The notes beneath the pieces are model-generated. The model was not told where the DNA came from and searched no databases. It saw nothing but the letters and a program-made list of their open reading frames with translations. Of a DNA stretch of 57,286 nucleotides, positions 8,706-19,096 are shown one piece after another (within the stretch, counting starts at the first letter, position 1; each line of letters opens with the position of its first letter). The position numbers and the translations under genes were made by a program. Source of the stretch: Nitrosomonas communis (lineage in GTDB: Bacteria > Pseudomonadota > Gammaproteobacteria > Burkholderiales > Nitrosomonadaceae); NCBI RefSeq assembly GCF_900114745.1, contig NZ_FOUB01000022.1:1-57286 (forward strand). The letters run 5' to 3'.

Positions 8706-9261
8706 GGATAGTATTTATCATCGTCAATATAAAACTTTTGAATTAAGGAAAAAAAGCCAAGTCAAATTTAGTCGAGGAGGGGGCCTGCTGCGTTGTCTCA
8801 ATTTATTTGTTGGATATGTATGATTAACGTTACCTCTCTTCATCCCTAGTGAGATAACCAGGTAAGGTTTTAATACGAATTTGTCTTATAATTCAATATA
8901 ACCATAAGCAATTACTCAATTTTATTTAAAGCAGCATTAGTATTCCTAATATCTTAGATATGAAATTATCTAATTGAATTCTAAAATAATATTGACATTA
9001 TAAAATAATCCACAGTTTGTTAAACAATATTCATCACTACAATTAAATTTACCTCAGCATATAACATAATTACAAATAATTAATTAAATTCATATAGTTA
9101 AAGTTTAATCGAATGAGTAAATATTATCACGGATAACCATCCTGGCATCAATATTTACAAATTACCCACAAACTTATCCACAAAAATTACAACAAATATT
9201 CATCTGATTAAGTGATATCGTGAATTAGCAATTTTACAGATTTAAATAGCATTGCAAAGGA
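8706..9261. promoter_or_regulatory. Strongly AT-rich intergenic region with DnaA-box-like sites
   Basis: No gene is seen in this 556-bp stretch. From about 8880 it is very AT-rich. It holds one perfect consensus DnaA box TTATCCACA at 9174-9182 and two one-mismatch boxes, TTACCCACA at 9162-9170 and TAATCCACA at 9006-9014, all in the same orientation. The pair at 9162 and 9174 is spaced 12 bp. It may bind DnaA or only be the hslO promoter region. Confidence 0.4.
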
Positions 9262-10125
9262 ATGACTAAAATGAACAATTATGTACAACGTTTTCTATTA
9301 GAGAATCTGGATATACGAGGTGCAGTAGTGCATCTGGATAGCGTGTGGCAGGAAATGCTGCAAGACAGGAATTATCCGGAATCTGTTGTCCAGCTACTTG
9401 GAGATATGAGTGCTACTACACTTTTACTGAGTGGTAACCTTAAGCAGCTTGGACGCCTAACCGTGCAGCTAAAAGGTGATGGTCCGGTTCCTATGTTAGT
9501 TATCGACTGTGATGAAAGCCTTCATTTGCGCGGCATGGCTAAACATGTCCCTCAGGTTGGAATGTTACCAGCACCTGATTTACTCGGACATGGTCAGCTT
9601 GTGCTGACCTTGGACATGTTGTCCATGCGCGAGGCTTACCAGAGCATTGTGCCACTTGACGGTGACACGATTGCTGAAATCTTTGAGCACTATTTCAAGC
9701 AATCTGAACAACTTCCTTCACGTTTGTTCCTAGCGACATCAGATAATGCCATTTTCGGCATCCTGTTGCAGAAGCTCCCCAGCGCCGATCAACAGGATCC
9801 AGATGGATGGACTCGTATAGAAGCACTTGCCTCAACGGTGCAAGACCAACCTATGTTCAGTCTAAATGCTGAAGAAATCCTTACTCGCTTGTTTATGGAA
9901 GAAGCCATCCGCATTTTTGAAGCTCAGAAGGTCAGCTACGGCTGTCGCGAAGATCCAGCCAAAATTTATAATATGTTGCAGTCTTTAGGCCGTGCAGAAG
10001 TCAATGCTATTTTGCAGGAATGCGGCGAAGTTATTGTACATGACGACATCTGCAATCGCGAATATCGTTTTGACGCGCTAGCTATCGATGCCATCTTTCG
10101 CGAAGCCGGGCCGACAATACATTAA
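9262..10125 (+). CDS. hslO: Hsp33 chaperonin with a degenerate zinc/redox site
   Basis: The 287-residue product matches Hsp33, a cytosolic holdase activated by oxidation when four Cys release zinc. The N-terminal domain is normal (S-G-N-L-K-Q-L-G-R-L-T-V-Q-L-K-G and the G-M-A-K region). The C-terminal zinc domain is recognisable (M-L-Q-S-L-G-R-A-E-V-N-A-I-L) but the usual CxC and CxxC are incomplete. Position 226 is Tyr, leaving Cys228. Position 261 is Asp, leaving Cys264. An extra Cys254 is present. Classical four-Cys zinc binding is therefore not expected. The ribosome site AAAGGA supports ATG 9262; ATG 9271 is also possible. Confidence 0.9.
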   Translation: MTKMNNYVQRFLLENLDIRGAVVHLDSVWQEMLQDRNYPESVVQLLGDMSATTLLLSGNLKQLGRLTVQLKGDGPVPMLVIDCDESLHLRGMAKHVPQVGMLPAPDLLGHGQLVLTLDMLSMREAYQSIVPLDGDTIAEIFEHYFKQSEQLPSRLFLATSDNAIFGILLQKLPSADQQDPDGWTRIEALASTVQDQPMFSLNAEEILTRLFMEEAIRIFEAQKVSYGCREDPAKIYNMLQSLGRAEVNAILQECGEVIVHDDICNREYRFDALAIDAIFREAGPTIH

Positions 10126-10575
10126 GAGATCATGTTCTGAGAATATATTATGAGCGGCATGAGTTACACTGCTGGTATGGTCTAAAAAAACCATTTAAAA
10201 ACTATTTACGTTGCAGTTGCGGTGTTAAAAACAAACACAAAATTATCCATTTATCTGATATAAGCTTCGCTCTTCTCACCTGTTTTTGCCTATCCTCGAC
10301 TGCCTCTCACATGTTTTTCAATATTTGCTAAAGCAATTAATAATTTCCAGGAATAAAAGAATACCGAGCAGATTGCATATCAGATCAATTAGCGCGTCTA
10401 TAAATTCCCAGCTCGCTAGCACGATGAGATGGGCGTATGTTAATCACTTGTTAAACTCTGATAATTAATCTCGGATTTTCCATTAAAAAATTCTTTTGAT
10501 TAATAGGAGATACTGAAATATCGCTTTAACCAATGTCGTGGTAATCTTTATTTTAGATATTCATAAATTTTAGGG
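10126..10575. other. Intergenic gap without a recognisable gene
   Basis: This 450-bp AT-rich stretch lies between hslO and the DUF3422 gene. Short frames exist on both strands, but none has coding character or a ribosome site. No strong hairpin or repeat is seen. Confidence 0.5.
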
Positions 10576-11928
10576 ATGCTAAGCAATATGGATTTTCCTC
10601 CTTTGGCTTCACAAACAATTACTCATAAACACGCTTTGCTCGGAAAGCACCCCTTAGGTATTTCGGAATATTCAGAACGACAGGATCTTCATACTGAGCT
10701 TAATGCGGATGTTTATGAGTTGGTGGGTATTCCTGCACAACTATCGCATTTGGTACTTTTGTCTGATCGACAATGGGTCGATCAAGAGCGCCAATTATTG
10801 GTTCAACTTTGTTATCGTTACGATATTTTGCCACCTAATGCTCACTTTGATCAGTTCAGTACCGACTTTGGAGATTTTCGTTTACGGTGGGAACGCCATA
10901 CCGAATATTCTACCTATACAGTTTATTGTAAAGGTCCGTTCGATATTCCTTTTGCTAGACCAGCCATTACCTCTGTACCACAAGATTGGTTAGCCAGCCT
11001 GCCGGGTGAAGTGTTGGTTGCGACGCATATTGCACTGGATGATCGATCTCGCCCTAGCCGTAGTCTAAGTGAGCTAGCCAGTCTATTTGCATCAAACACT
11101 GTCATTGGTTCCAAAGTATCGGGAGGCAGTGCCAGTGTTTGGAGCGACAATCAGATTCATGCAGATGGTTTTAGTCGAATCTTGATTCATGATGATAATC
11201 TACGTAGCCGTCAGGTTGGAAGGCTGGTGCAACGTTTGCTGGAAATTGAGACGTATCGTATGCTAACCATACTGCCGTTGACGCTCATGCGTAGGATAGT
11301 TCCTCAATTGGAGCGTTATGATGATCGCTTATCGGAGCTGATTACTGGTACAGATTTGGCCGGAATTGAAGATGAGCAGCGTCTCCTGGGGGAATTGACG
11401 AGATTAACCTCGGAAATTGAGAAAATCTCTGCCCAAACTAGCCATCGATTTAGTGCATCACAGACGTATTACGCTATCATGCAGCAGCGTATCGCTGAAT
11501 TGAGGGAGGAGCGTATCGAAGGGTTGCAGATGCTTTATGAGTTTAGAAAACAGCGTGTGACTTCGGCAATGGGAACGTTTGATATCGTTCGCTCACATTT
11601 GGAGACGCTTTCTTTACGGGTAACACGCGCTTCATCCATGCTGCGTACCCGCGTCGATATTTCCACGGAATCACAAATCCGTGATTTATTGAAATCTATG
11701 GATAATCGTGCACGTTTACAATTGCGCTTGCAAGAGACGGTTGAAGGATTATCAGTGGTCGTACTGAGTTATTATTTGCTCGGTATAGTAGGTTATGGGC
11801 TTAAGGCAACGAAAGCTGCAGGATATGCTATTAATGTGGAATTAATTACTGGCATTGCGATTCCAGTAGTGCTCACGATCGTTTATTTCGGAGTGAAGCG
11901 TCTGCGCCGACGGGTGAAAAAAAAGTAA
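10576..11928 (+). CDS. DUF3422-family membrane-anchored protein
   Basis: The 450-residue product matches the DUF3422 family, common in beta- and alphaproteobacteria and of unknown function. The N-terminal 230 residues include R-W-E-R-H-T-E-Y and G-S-K-V-S-G-G-S-A-S-V-W. A long helical, probably coiled-coil region follows (about 250-385). Two hydrophobic segments near the end (about 390-410 and 418-438) finish in a Lys/Arg-rich tail, which suggests a membrane anchor with the charged tail in the cytoplasm. The start could be M-L-S-N-M (10576) or the Met four codons later. Confidence 0.8.
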   Translation: MLSNMDFPPLASQTITHKHALLGKHPLGISEYSERQDLHTELNADVYELVGIPAQLSHLVLLSDRQWVDQERQLLVQLCYRYDILPPNAHFDQFSTDFGDFRLRWERHTEYSTYTVYCKGPFDIPFARPAITSVPQDWLASLPGEVLVATHIALDDRSRPSRSLSELASLFASNTVIGSKVSGGSASVWSDNQIHADGFSRILIHDDNLRSRQVGRLVQRLLEIETYRMLTILPLTLMRRIVPQLERYDDRLSELITGTDLAGIEDEQRLLGELTRLTSEIEKISAQTSHRFSASQTYYAIMQQRIAELREERIEGLQMLYEFRKQRVTSAMGTFDIVRSHLETLSLRVTRASSMLRTRVDISTESQIRDLLKSMDNRARLQLRLQETVEGLSVVVLSYYLLGIVGYGLKATKAAGYAINVELITGIAIPVVLTIVYFGVKRLRRRVKKK

Positions 11929-11969
11929 TCCTGAACACTCCTGTGGCTTTTTTGAGTATTTATCTTATG

Positions 11970-12110
11970 GGCACCTCTAAAAATTCATATTTCGTTACAA
12001 TACTTCATTGTTCACAAAAAATATTTCCTTACATATCAGTTATATGCTGCGTCAACATTTTTTGTTCTCGCATTGTCTTGTTTAGAACTTTGAATTTTTA
12101 GAGGCACCCC
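11970..12110. repeat. MITE-like element, family B, with 5-bp target duplication
   Basis: This 141-bp element is bounded by inverted repeats: left CACCTCTAAAAATTCA and right TGAATTTTTAGAGGCACC, differing at one to two positions. The sequence TTATG occurs immediately left (11965-11969) and right (12111-12115), as expected for a target-site duplication. The interior is AT-rich without a coding frame. The ends look like those of an IS transposed in trans, but the parent is not in this window. Confidence 0.7.
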
Positions 12111-12177
12111 TTATGAGCAAGTGGATTGCAAACATTAGAGAATGACTAGAAAATTTCAATAATAGAAGATACAAAGT

Positions 12178-12216
12178 AAGCGTTACCATGTTTGAAGTGA
12201 ATACAAGATAACGCTT
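12178..12216 (-). terminator. Hairpin downstream of pnp
   Basis: AAGCGTTA (12178-12185) pairs perfectly with TAACGCTT (12209-12216), leaving a 23-base loop, 46 bp past the pnp stop. The T-run on the minus strand is weak, so it may be a transcript-end stabiliser rather than a strong terminator. Confidence 0.4.
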
Positions 12217-12261
12217 ATTTTGGCAAATTAGGAGTTACATCAGAATGAGACTAATATCGTA

Positions 12262-14370
12262 TTAAGAAGTTACGCTCTCTGTTTCGACCTCAGTAACTGC
12301 TTTCATGCTTAAACGGAGCCGGCCTTTTTCATCAGCTTCCAGGACTTTTACTCGAACAGTTTGACCTTCTTTAAGATGAGTAGCCACATCTTCAACGCGC
12401 TCATGAGCAATTTGAGAAATATGCAATAAGCCGTCTTTTCCAGGCAGTATGCTGACAATTGCTCCAAAATCCAGCAGTTTCAATACTACACCAGTATATA
12501 TCTTACCTACTTCTACTTCTGCGGTAATATCCTCGATACGTTTCTTTGCAAGTTCTCCCCCCTCACTATTGATGCAGGCAATCGTAACTGTGCCGTCATC
12601 ACTGATATCTATTGTCGTATTAGTTTCTTCAGTTAGCGCGCGGATGACAGCGCCCCCTTTACCGATAACATCACGAATTTTCTCCGGATTAATCTTAAAT
12701 TTGATAATACGCGGAGCGTGAGTCGAAATGTTTTCCCGGGTAGCGGGAAGAGCGTTCTTCATGATATCCAGGATATGCAACCGGCCTTCTTTAGCCTGTA
12801 GTAAGGCTACTTGCATAATTTCTTTAGTAATCCCTTGAATTTTTATGTCCATTTGCAGTGCAGTAATACCTTTCTCAGTACCTGCCACCTTGAAATCCAT
12901 ATCGCCCAAGTGATCTTCATCACCAAGAATATCAGTAAGCACGGCAAAGCGATTCCCTTCCTTAATCAGTCCCATGGCAATACCTGCCACATGCGCTTTT
13001 AAGGGAACGCCTGCATCCATCAATGCAAGGCATCCTGCACAAACCGAAGCCATAGAGCTGGAACCATTAGATTCCATAACTTCCGAAACGACCCTTAACG
13101 AATAACCAAATTCTTCAGGTGGAGGAAGCACTGCTTCCAATGCACGTTTTGCGAGACGACCATGGCCTATTTCGCGTCGCTTTGGCGTACCGACGCGCCC
13201 AATTTCTCCGGTAGCAAAAGGAGGCATATTGTAATGAAGCATGAAGCGCTCGGTATATTCTCCCTGTAGGGTATCAAACTTCTGCTCATCGCGTGCGGTT
13301 CCTAATGTAGCCACGGCCAGCGCTTGTGTCTCACCTCGTGTAAATAATGCTGAGCCATGTGTTCGTGGAAGTACACCATGGCGTATCGAGATAGGGCGCA
13401 CAGTTCTTGTTCCACGTCCATCTATACGGGCTTCTCCATCAAGAATCTGACTACGAACAATGCGAGCTTCGAGTTCAAAGCTGATTTCTTTGACTGAGTG
13501 CTCATCAGGACCTTCTTCAGCACCGACATTTAATTCTGTGTAGACGCGTTGCCAAATTTCTCTAATGGTTTCGTTTCTAATTTGCTTTTGTTTTAATTGA
13601 AAAGCATTACGCAAATCTGCTTCTGCCAATTGTGAAATTCTTTCAATTAATACCGGATCATTTTCAGCTGGTTTCCAATCCCATGCGGTAACGCCAGCTT
13701 CATCAACAAATTCATTAATGGTATTAATGACTGTTTGCATTTGCTCATGACCAAACATAACAGCGCCTAGCATGATCTCTTCAGATAATTCCATTGCTTC
13801 TGATTCAACCATTAAGACCGCTTGCTGTGTTCCAGCAACAACCAAGTTGAGTTGAGCTTCTTTTAATTCGGTGGTAGTTGGATTGAGTACGTATTCATTA
13901 TTGATATAACCAACACGGGCGGCCCCAATGGGACCATCAAATGGAATACCCGAAAGTACTAGCGCAGCAGAAGCACCAATCATTGCTGCTATGTCAGCAT
14001 CCACTTCAACTTCAGCCGATAAAACAGTTGCAACCACTTGCACTTCATTATAAAAGCCAGCAGGAAATAATGGCCGAATAGGACGATCGATCAATCTTGA
14101 AGTAAGGGTTTCTTTCTCGGAAGGGCGCCCCTCACGTTTAAAGAAACTTCCGGGAATACGACCTGCAGCATAGAATCTTTCTTGATAATCAACGGTCAAC
14201 GGAAAAAAATCTTGTCCAGGTTTGGTATTTTTATCTCCGACGACAGTCACCAATACGACTGTATCATCCAACGAAACTATCACTGAACCATGAGCTTGTC
14301 TCGCAATTTCTCCGGTTTCCAAAGTAAGTTTATGGCGACCGTAGGTAATACTCTTCTTTATTAGTTCCAA
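12262..14370 (-). CDS. pnp: Polyribonucleotide nucleotidyltransferase (PNPase)
   Basis: The 702-residue product is PNPase, the trimeric 3'-5' phosphorolytic exoribonuclease of RNA decay. Domain order is intact: first RNase PH-like core (about 1-215, [13 protein letters not shown]), helical linker, second RNase PH core (about 315-540, F-M-L-H-Y-N-M-P-P and [11 protein letters not shown]), KH domain (about 555-615, [12 protein letters not shown]) and S1 domain (about 622-690, V-G-K-I-Y-T-G-V-V). It follows rpsO on the same strand, the usual rpsO-pnp operon. Confidence 0.98.
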   Translation of the reverse strand: MELIKKSITYGRHKLTLETGEIARQAHGSVIVSLDDTVVLVTVVGDKNTKPGQDFFPLTVDYQERFYAAGRIPGSFFKREGRPSEKETLTSRLIDRPIRPLFPAGFYNEVQVVATVLSAEVEVDADIAAMIGASAALVLSGIPFDGPIGAARVGYINNEYVLNPTTTELKEAQLNLVVAGTQQAVLMVESEAMELSEEIMLGAVMFGHEQMQTVINTINEFVDEAGVTAWDWKPAENDPVLIERISQLAEADLRNAFQLKQKQIRNETIREIWQRVYTELNVGAEEGPDEHSVKEISFELEARIVRSQILDGEARIDGRGTRTVRPISIRHGVLPRTHGSALFTRGETQALAVATLGTARDEQKFDTLQGEYTERFMLHYNMPPFATGEIGRVGTPKRREIGHGRLAKRALEAVLPPPEEFGYSLRVVSEVMESNGSSSMASVCAGCLALMDAGVPLKAHVAGIAMGLIKEGNRFAVLTDILGDEDHLGDMDFKVAGTEKGITALQMDIKIQGITKEIMQVALLQAKEGRLHILDIMKNALPATRENISTHAPRIIKFKINPEKIRDVIGKGGAVIRALTEETNTTIDISDDGTVTIACINSEGGELAKKRIEDITAEVEVGKIYTGVVLKLLDFGAIVSILPGKDGLLHISQIAHERVEDVATHLKEGQTVRVKVLEADEKGRLRLSMKAVTEVETESVTS

Positions 14371-14504
14371 TTAGCAATCCTTCTTTATTGATGTAATCAT
14401 CCTTGTTTGATTGGCTATTTCCCTACTTTATAACCCATTTTTATTGTTTAATTAAACGATTACTTAAATTTTCTCTGACTTAGGGAAGAAAGCTAATAAA
14501 TTAA

Positions 14505-14774
14505 TTATTTGCGTAAACCAAGGCGCTCAATTAGCGCAAGATAACGATCGTTACTCTTCTTTTTTAAATAATCCAGTAGTTTACGCCGATGACTGACCAT
14601 TTTAAGTAAGCCGCGGCGGGAGTGATGATCCTTAACATGTGTTTTGAAGTGATTGATCAAATCATTAATGCGAGTAGTCAAAAGTGCCACCTGTACTTCA
14701 GGAGATCCAGTATCGCCTGCGGCTCTTTGATAATCACGCACTACTTGGGCTTTTTGCTCGGTTGTAACTCCCAT
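14505..14774 (-). CDS. rpsO: Ribosomal protein S15
   Basis: The 89-residue length is standard for S15, which binds the central domain of 16S rRNA early in 30S assembly. The conserved G-D-T-G-S-P-E-V-Q and D-H-H-S-R-R-G-L-L motifs are present, and the end is R-L-G-L-R-K. It is first in the rpsO-pnp operon; the 134-bp spacer to pnp is where PNPase/RNase III autoregulation is known to act in other bacteria. Confidence 0.98.
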   Translation of the reverse strand: MGVTTEQKAQVVRDYQRAAGDTGSPEVQVALLTTRINDLINHFKTHVKDHHSRRGLLKMVSHRRKLLDYLKKKSNDRYLALIERLGLRK

Positions 14775-15024
14775 ATAATTAATTTTCTCCAGTTTTGTTA
14801 ATTAACCTATTTCAAGAACCTAGAATTTTACCTTTTAATAGGTTATTTGTCCAAAACTTACAAAGTGTTGGGTGTTGTGATACAGCTGGAGAGAATCTTA
14901 GCCTTCTCGATATTTGCATAAAATACTATTCTGATAGAATTCAGAGTAGTCAGCTTTTAAAATTCATAAATCTCCTAAATTTTATCTATTTTCTGCTTAA
15001 TTTACTTATCTTTGGTATAGAGCA

Positions 15025-16473
15025 TCAATATTCAAGATCGTTATGATTCTCTTTTAGAAATTCTATATTCGGGAAAATCACAGAAAATGCTGTCCCCAAG
15101 CCTGGCTCACTGTCAATTTTAAGTTGTAGATTATTATTAGCTGCGGCAATTTTGACTAGTGACAGACCAATGCCGCTAGAGGACTGGTTATGCATCACCG
15201 CTCTTGGAGAATAAAAATACTCGTCAAAAATATTCGGTAAATCCTTTGCTTCAATTCCAATTCCATGATCAGCAATTGTTACAATTGCTAAGTTACCTGG
15301 CAGTTTAACGATAGAAGTAATATCAATTTCTGCATTTTCATAAGAATAATTAATGGCATTAGCAATAATGTTTTCAAATAATATTTCTATCTGATCTGGA
15401 ATACCAAAGGCAAAAAAATTTTGGATCGATAGCTTTATTTTAATATTTCTTGAATTTGCTACTGGTTCTAATTTATCAATGCACTTATAGATCGTTGCCG
15501 AAATATCAACGTACTCCATTGCATTGGTATTTTGTCCGGCGGTTTTTAGTCTTTCAAGTCTAAGTACATCCAGAATTAAATTTGACATATTATGGCCACG
15601 TTTATCAATTCTGGTTAGCACATCTTCAATTTCACGCGACACCTCTCCACAATATCCCTCTTTGACCAGATTAATTTTGCTACGTATAGCATCAAGCGGT
15701 GCCTTAAGTTGATGTGTAACAAGCATAGCGTACTGATCTTTTGCAATTTGAGCTTGATTGATTTGATCATAAGCATCCCGGAGATATTGCTCATGCTTAC
15801 GAACAACAAGCGTAAGGCGTGAAACAACATACCATACAATAAAAAATAAAGTATCGAGTGCAATCATCCATACTAGAACTCTACCTTTTTGTAAGCTTTC
15901 ATTCGAAAAGCGTGGCTCTATAAGAATTGATTGTGAGACTTGAAAGAACATTTCATTTTCAACGAGTAAAACAATCGTGTACATCGCAGAAACCAGGATT
16001 GCAACAAATAAGCTTTCCAGCGCCGAGAAAAAGATGCATGCTAAAGCAATATGGAGGATATAGAAGAAGGGAGCAGGCGTTGCGGTACTGCCTACATAAT
16101 GCACAACTATCGATAAGCATAATAAATCAACAATGATCTGCAGCCAAATGTTGATTGAAGGTGAGTTGTACTTTGAAGGTTGGCAGAAATCCAATGCATA
16201 AATATAGGCAAAATTGGCAGCACTCAAAATGACTGTAAGAGCAAGCGGCCAAACTTGCTGTTCTCTGATTCCCAGTTGAGTAAGCTCCTCAGATGCTATC
16301 AAAGCCACGATCTGAAAAAGAATCAGTGCACCAATGACAGCCCATCGAAAAATGATAAACCAGCGAATATTATCTATTAATATTTCATCACTTAATTTTT
16401 GCTTACTTTCTTTTTTCCCGTCTAGGTTAAATTGCTGTTTAGGCGTGCTCCAGGAGAAATCGGCAGTAGCCAT
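15025..16473 (-). CDS. Membrane sensor histidine kinase
   Basis: The 482-residue product has about six hydrophobic segments between residues 40 and 230. A dimerisation/phosphoacceptor helix follows, with the phosphorylated His in V-T-H-Q-L-K-A-P-L-D-A-I. The ATPase domain carries an N-box (I-I-A-N-A-I-N-Y-S), a G1 box D-H-G-I-G-I, an F-box and a G2 box S-S-G-I-G-L-S-L-V. There is no separate periplasmic ligand domain, so sensing is probably through the membrane part. The gene starts 11 bp after the receiver-only regulator, implying one operon. The signal is unknown. Confidence 0.88.
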   Translation of the reverse strand: MATADFSWSTPKQQFNLDGKKESKQKLSDEILIDNIRWFIIFRWAVIGALILFQIVALIASEELTQLGIREQQVWPLALTVILSAANFAYIYALDFCQPSKYNSPSINIWLQIIVDLLCLSIVVHYVGSTATPAPFFYILHIALACIFFSALESLFVAILVSAMYTIVLLVENEMFFQVSQSILIEPRFSNESLQKGRVLVWMIALDTLFFIVWYVVSRLTLVVRKHEQYLRDAYDQINQAQIAKDQYAMLVTHQLKAPLDAIRSKINLVKEGYCGEVSREIEDVLTRIDKRGHNMSNLILDVLRLERLKTAGQNTNAMEYVDISATIYKCIDKLEPVANSRNIKIKLSIQNFFAFGIPDQIEILFENIIANAINYSYENAEIDITSIVKLPGNLAIVTIADHGIGIEAKDLPNIFDEYFYSPRAVMHNQSSSGIGLSLVKIAAANNNLQLKIDSEPGLGTAFSVIFPNIEFLKENHNDLEY

Positions 16474-16484
16474 GATTACCTATC

Positions 16485-16889
16485 CTAAGAAGCACTCATT
16501 TCGGGCTTGACTGTCTTCAGACGCTCACGGACGATTGACAACAAAACGGATGGCTCAATAGGCTTTTCAATGATACAGATCCATTCTTGTGACTTATTTT
16601 CGAAATAAGGCAAAATCATATCACCGAGTGAAGTCATAAAAATTGCCTGCATTTTAGGGAAACGGTTGTGCAATTCCACATATGTATTTAAGCCTGCATC
16701 CATCGATTCAACCATCACATCAAGAATAGCTAAATCAGGAATTACAGCAGGATCATTCAGTGAGTTGAGAAAATCATTTGCTGTGTGATAGCTGTCGACC
16801 TCATAACCATGCTTTTTGAGGATTTGACGAACAGTATCTCGAATATCAGGATCATCATCAACGTGGGCAATTCTTTGTGTCATATCCAT
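16485..16889 (-). CDS. Stand-alone receiver-domain response regulator (CheY-like)
   Basis: The 134-residue product is a single receiver domain with the acidic cluster D-D-D near residues 11-13, the phospho-acceptor Asp in L-A-I-L-D-V-M, a switch Thr/Ser in F-M-T-S-L and the Lys of I-E-K-P. There is no DNA-binding output domain, so it probably acts through protein contacts or as a relay to another protein. It is transcribed just before the kinase gene, which is its likely partner. Confidence 0.88.
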   Translation of the reverse strand: MDMTQRIAHVDDDPDIRDTVRQILKKHGYEVDSYHTANDFLNSLNDPAVIPDLAILDVMVESMDAGLNTYVELHNRFPKMQAIFMTSLGDMILPYFENKSQEWICIIEKPIEPSVLLSIVRERLKTVKPEMSAS

Positions 16890-17418
16890 CTCCTTTATTC
16901 AATTAAAGAGCAGCTAATGTCAACAGATCCTTAAGTGATAAGATTCAACTTGAAAGTAGCTATTAATAGAAGAATAGTTTCTATTAAGCTATTCACGAAA
17001 AAAACAAGTTATGACTCTTAGTTTCCCTCATTCTTCTTAAATTAACTATAAAAAAATACTACACCTTGCCGTTCTCAGTGCGCAAGAAATTTTAATGGAT
17101 ATATTTGCGAAACAGGATATTTATTATTTTTTTGTACAGATGGGCTAGGATTAAATATTAGAATGTCATGAGTATCTGAAAATTTTTAGTGTTTGATATT
17201 GAGATTTGCTGTTGAAGCTTGTGATTTGAATATTAATGTTCATATAAATATTTATTTCTCTCTTTTAAGGTAGAAATTAAGGAAAAAAGTGTCATTCTTC
17301 AGGCCGCTTATGCTGGGAGAAATTGCATGACCGATGTTTAAATGGATATAGCTTGATTAACAAATTCGCCTTGAATTTCTCTGTTTTTAGAGATCAGTGG
17401 CCATGCGAATGATGCCTC
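16890..17418. other. Intergenic region between divergent regulator and antiporter genes
   Basis: No gene is supported in this AT-rich stretch. It should contain the promoter of the response regulator/kinase pair. I cannot point to a specific site with confidence. Confidence 0.4.
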
Positions 17419-17533
17419 ACTCCATCTCGAAATCAAAACTGACTTTGTCGGCTAAACCTTGTGTGTGGCCTTGCCGTATTATTTTTACTGTCTGCCGCTC
17501 GCCTTCGCGTCATTTTTGATTTAGAAATGGAAT
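17419..17533. repeat. MITE-like element, family A, copy 3 (with small internal insertion)
   Basis: The ends match copies 1 and 2 (ACTCCATCTCGAAATCAAAA and TTTTGATTTAGAAATGGAAT). This copy is 115 bp because about 11 bp (around GTGTGTGGCC) is inserted near 17460. It lies 56 bp upstream of the antiporter start, where it could affect transcription. Confidence 0.8.
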
Positions 17534-17589
17534 CGGATACAAGATTCAGTACACAAGAACTGATTAGATTGATCAATAACTGAGTAAAA

Positions 17590-19005
17590 ATGACACAGAT
17601 TAATACTATTAAACAAGAAGATCTCAAAGAACCCTCTATTTTCCAAGCGATTATTTGTTTGCTTGGTGTGTTTTTAATGATCTCACTGGGACTCTTCGTA
17701 CTGGAGATCCATATTCATACCATCATTTTCATATGCTTGCTATGGGTGGGTATCCATTCAGCTATGCTGGGCCATACTTTCACTGATATTCAGCATATGA
17801 TGAATACGGGTATCAGTCACGCGCTGCCTGCTATTTACATTTTTATCCTGGTTGGAATGATCATCGCAAGTTTTATGCACAGTGGCACAATTGCCAGTCT
17901 TCTGTATTATGGACTGGAATTACTCAACCCTACAGTATTTCTTGCAACCGGATTAATTTTATGTAGTCTCATGTCACTGGCAACGGGCACTTCCTGGGGA
18001 ACGGTAGGAACGATAGGGGTGGTACTCATCAGTATTGCAGAGGCTATCGGTATTCCGCTGGCTATCGTAGCGGGCGTGATTGTGTCAGGCGCAACCTTTG
18101 GTGACAAATTATCACCTATGTCAGATACAACGAATCTCGCCGCTATCAGCTCCGGCACCAACCTCTATCGCCACATTTATGCCATGCTGTATACTACCAT
18201 CCCAGCCTTTATACTGACGCTTATCCTATTTATCTTTGTAGGGCTTCAATATGAAGACTATGCACTGCCTGCAGAGGAGATAACAGCGATTCAAACTGTG
18301 CTAGCAAGCACATTCCAATTAAATCTATGGGTCACGTCGTTACCATTGTTGTGCATGTTGGGTATGAGTATCAAAAATTATTCTGCGGCAATAAGCATGT
18401 CATGCAGTATCGTACTGGCCATGGTGATTGCCATTTTTTATCAAGAAAGAAACTTCATCGAGGTATTAAACGCACTCTGGCTCAATCAGCCTGGTAGCAC
18501 AGGCATAGACCATATCGATTCCTTGCTTGGTCGTGGGGGCATTTATAGCATGGCCTGGACCTTGTTGTTATCGATTATGGCGTTGGCGTTGGGCAGTATC
18601 TTGCACCACGCAAAATTTCTTTCCGTTATTCTTGAACATGTAATTTTACGTATTAAGCGTGTGCGCACGCTCATTGTCATGACGATAGTGTCTGGATTTA
18701 TCAGCAATATAGGAATGGGGGAAGCGTATATTTCGATCATTCTGAATTGTCAATTATTTAAGGACGCTTATCATAAAGCCCAACTGGATAGTGCGATGCT
18801 TTCCCGCTCGGTAGAAGAAGGGGCGACGATGACAACAGCGTTGATTCCATGGACTACGGCAGGCGCTTTTTATGCAGCAACACTCGGGATTTCAGTATTA
18901 GAGTATGCTCCTTATGCTTTCTTGAATGTGCTTAATCCTATTGTTTCTGTGGTAATGGCGAGCCTGGGTATAGGATTACTGCAACGCCTGCGCGTTGACG
19001 CTTAA
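17590..19005 (+). CDS. nhaC: NhaC-family Na+/H+ antiporter
   Basis: The 471-residue polytopic membrane protein has about 11-12 hydrophobic segments. NhaC-type signatures include the motif A-T-G-T-S-W-G-T-V-G-T, the metal-site-like G-D-K-L-S-P-M-S-D-T-T-N and, near the C-terminus, R-S-V-E-E-G-A-T-M-T-T-A-L-I-P-W. It probably exchanges sodium for protons across the inner membrane for pH and Na+ homeostasis, though related NhaC proteins can carry other ions or acids. Length is typical. Confidence 0.85.
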   Translation: MTQINTIKQEDLKEPSIFQAIICLLGVFLMISLGLFVLEIHIHTIIFICLLWVGIHSAMLGHTFTDIQHMMNTGISHALPAIYIFILVGMIIASFMHSGTIASLLYYGLELLNPTVFLATGLILCSLMSLATGTSWGTVGTIGVVLISIAEAIGIPLAIVAGVIVSGATFGDKLSPMSDTTNLAAISSGTNLYRHIYAMLYTTIPAFILTLILFIFVGLQYEDYALPAEEITAIQTVLASTFQLNLWVTSLPLLCMLGMSIKNYSAAISMSCSIVLAMVIAIFYQERNFIEVLNALWLNQPGSTGIDHIDSLLGRGGIYSMAWTLLLSIMALALGSILHHAKFLSVILEHVILRIKRVRTLIVMTIVSGFISNIGMGEAYISIILNCQLFKDAYHKAQLDSAMLSRSVEEGATMTTALIPWTTAGAFYAATLGISVLEYAPYAFLNVLNPIVSVVMASLGIGLLQRLRVDA

Positions 19006-19096
19006 TTGGCTGAATGCTATATTCCGTCCAGTTAGGAAAGAATCTACAAGGGATAGATGGGTATCCCTTGCTGAAAACAAATCAGGGAGGAGCAAA

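Noticed and set aside
8880..9240. AT-rich DnaA-box region as the chromosomal origin
   Set aside because: No dnaA, dnaN or rpmH nearby, only three boxes, and a strong dif site about 35 kb away points to the terminus.
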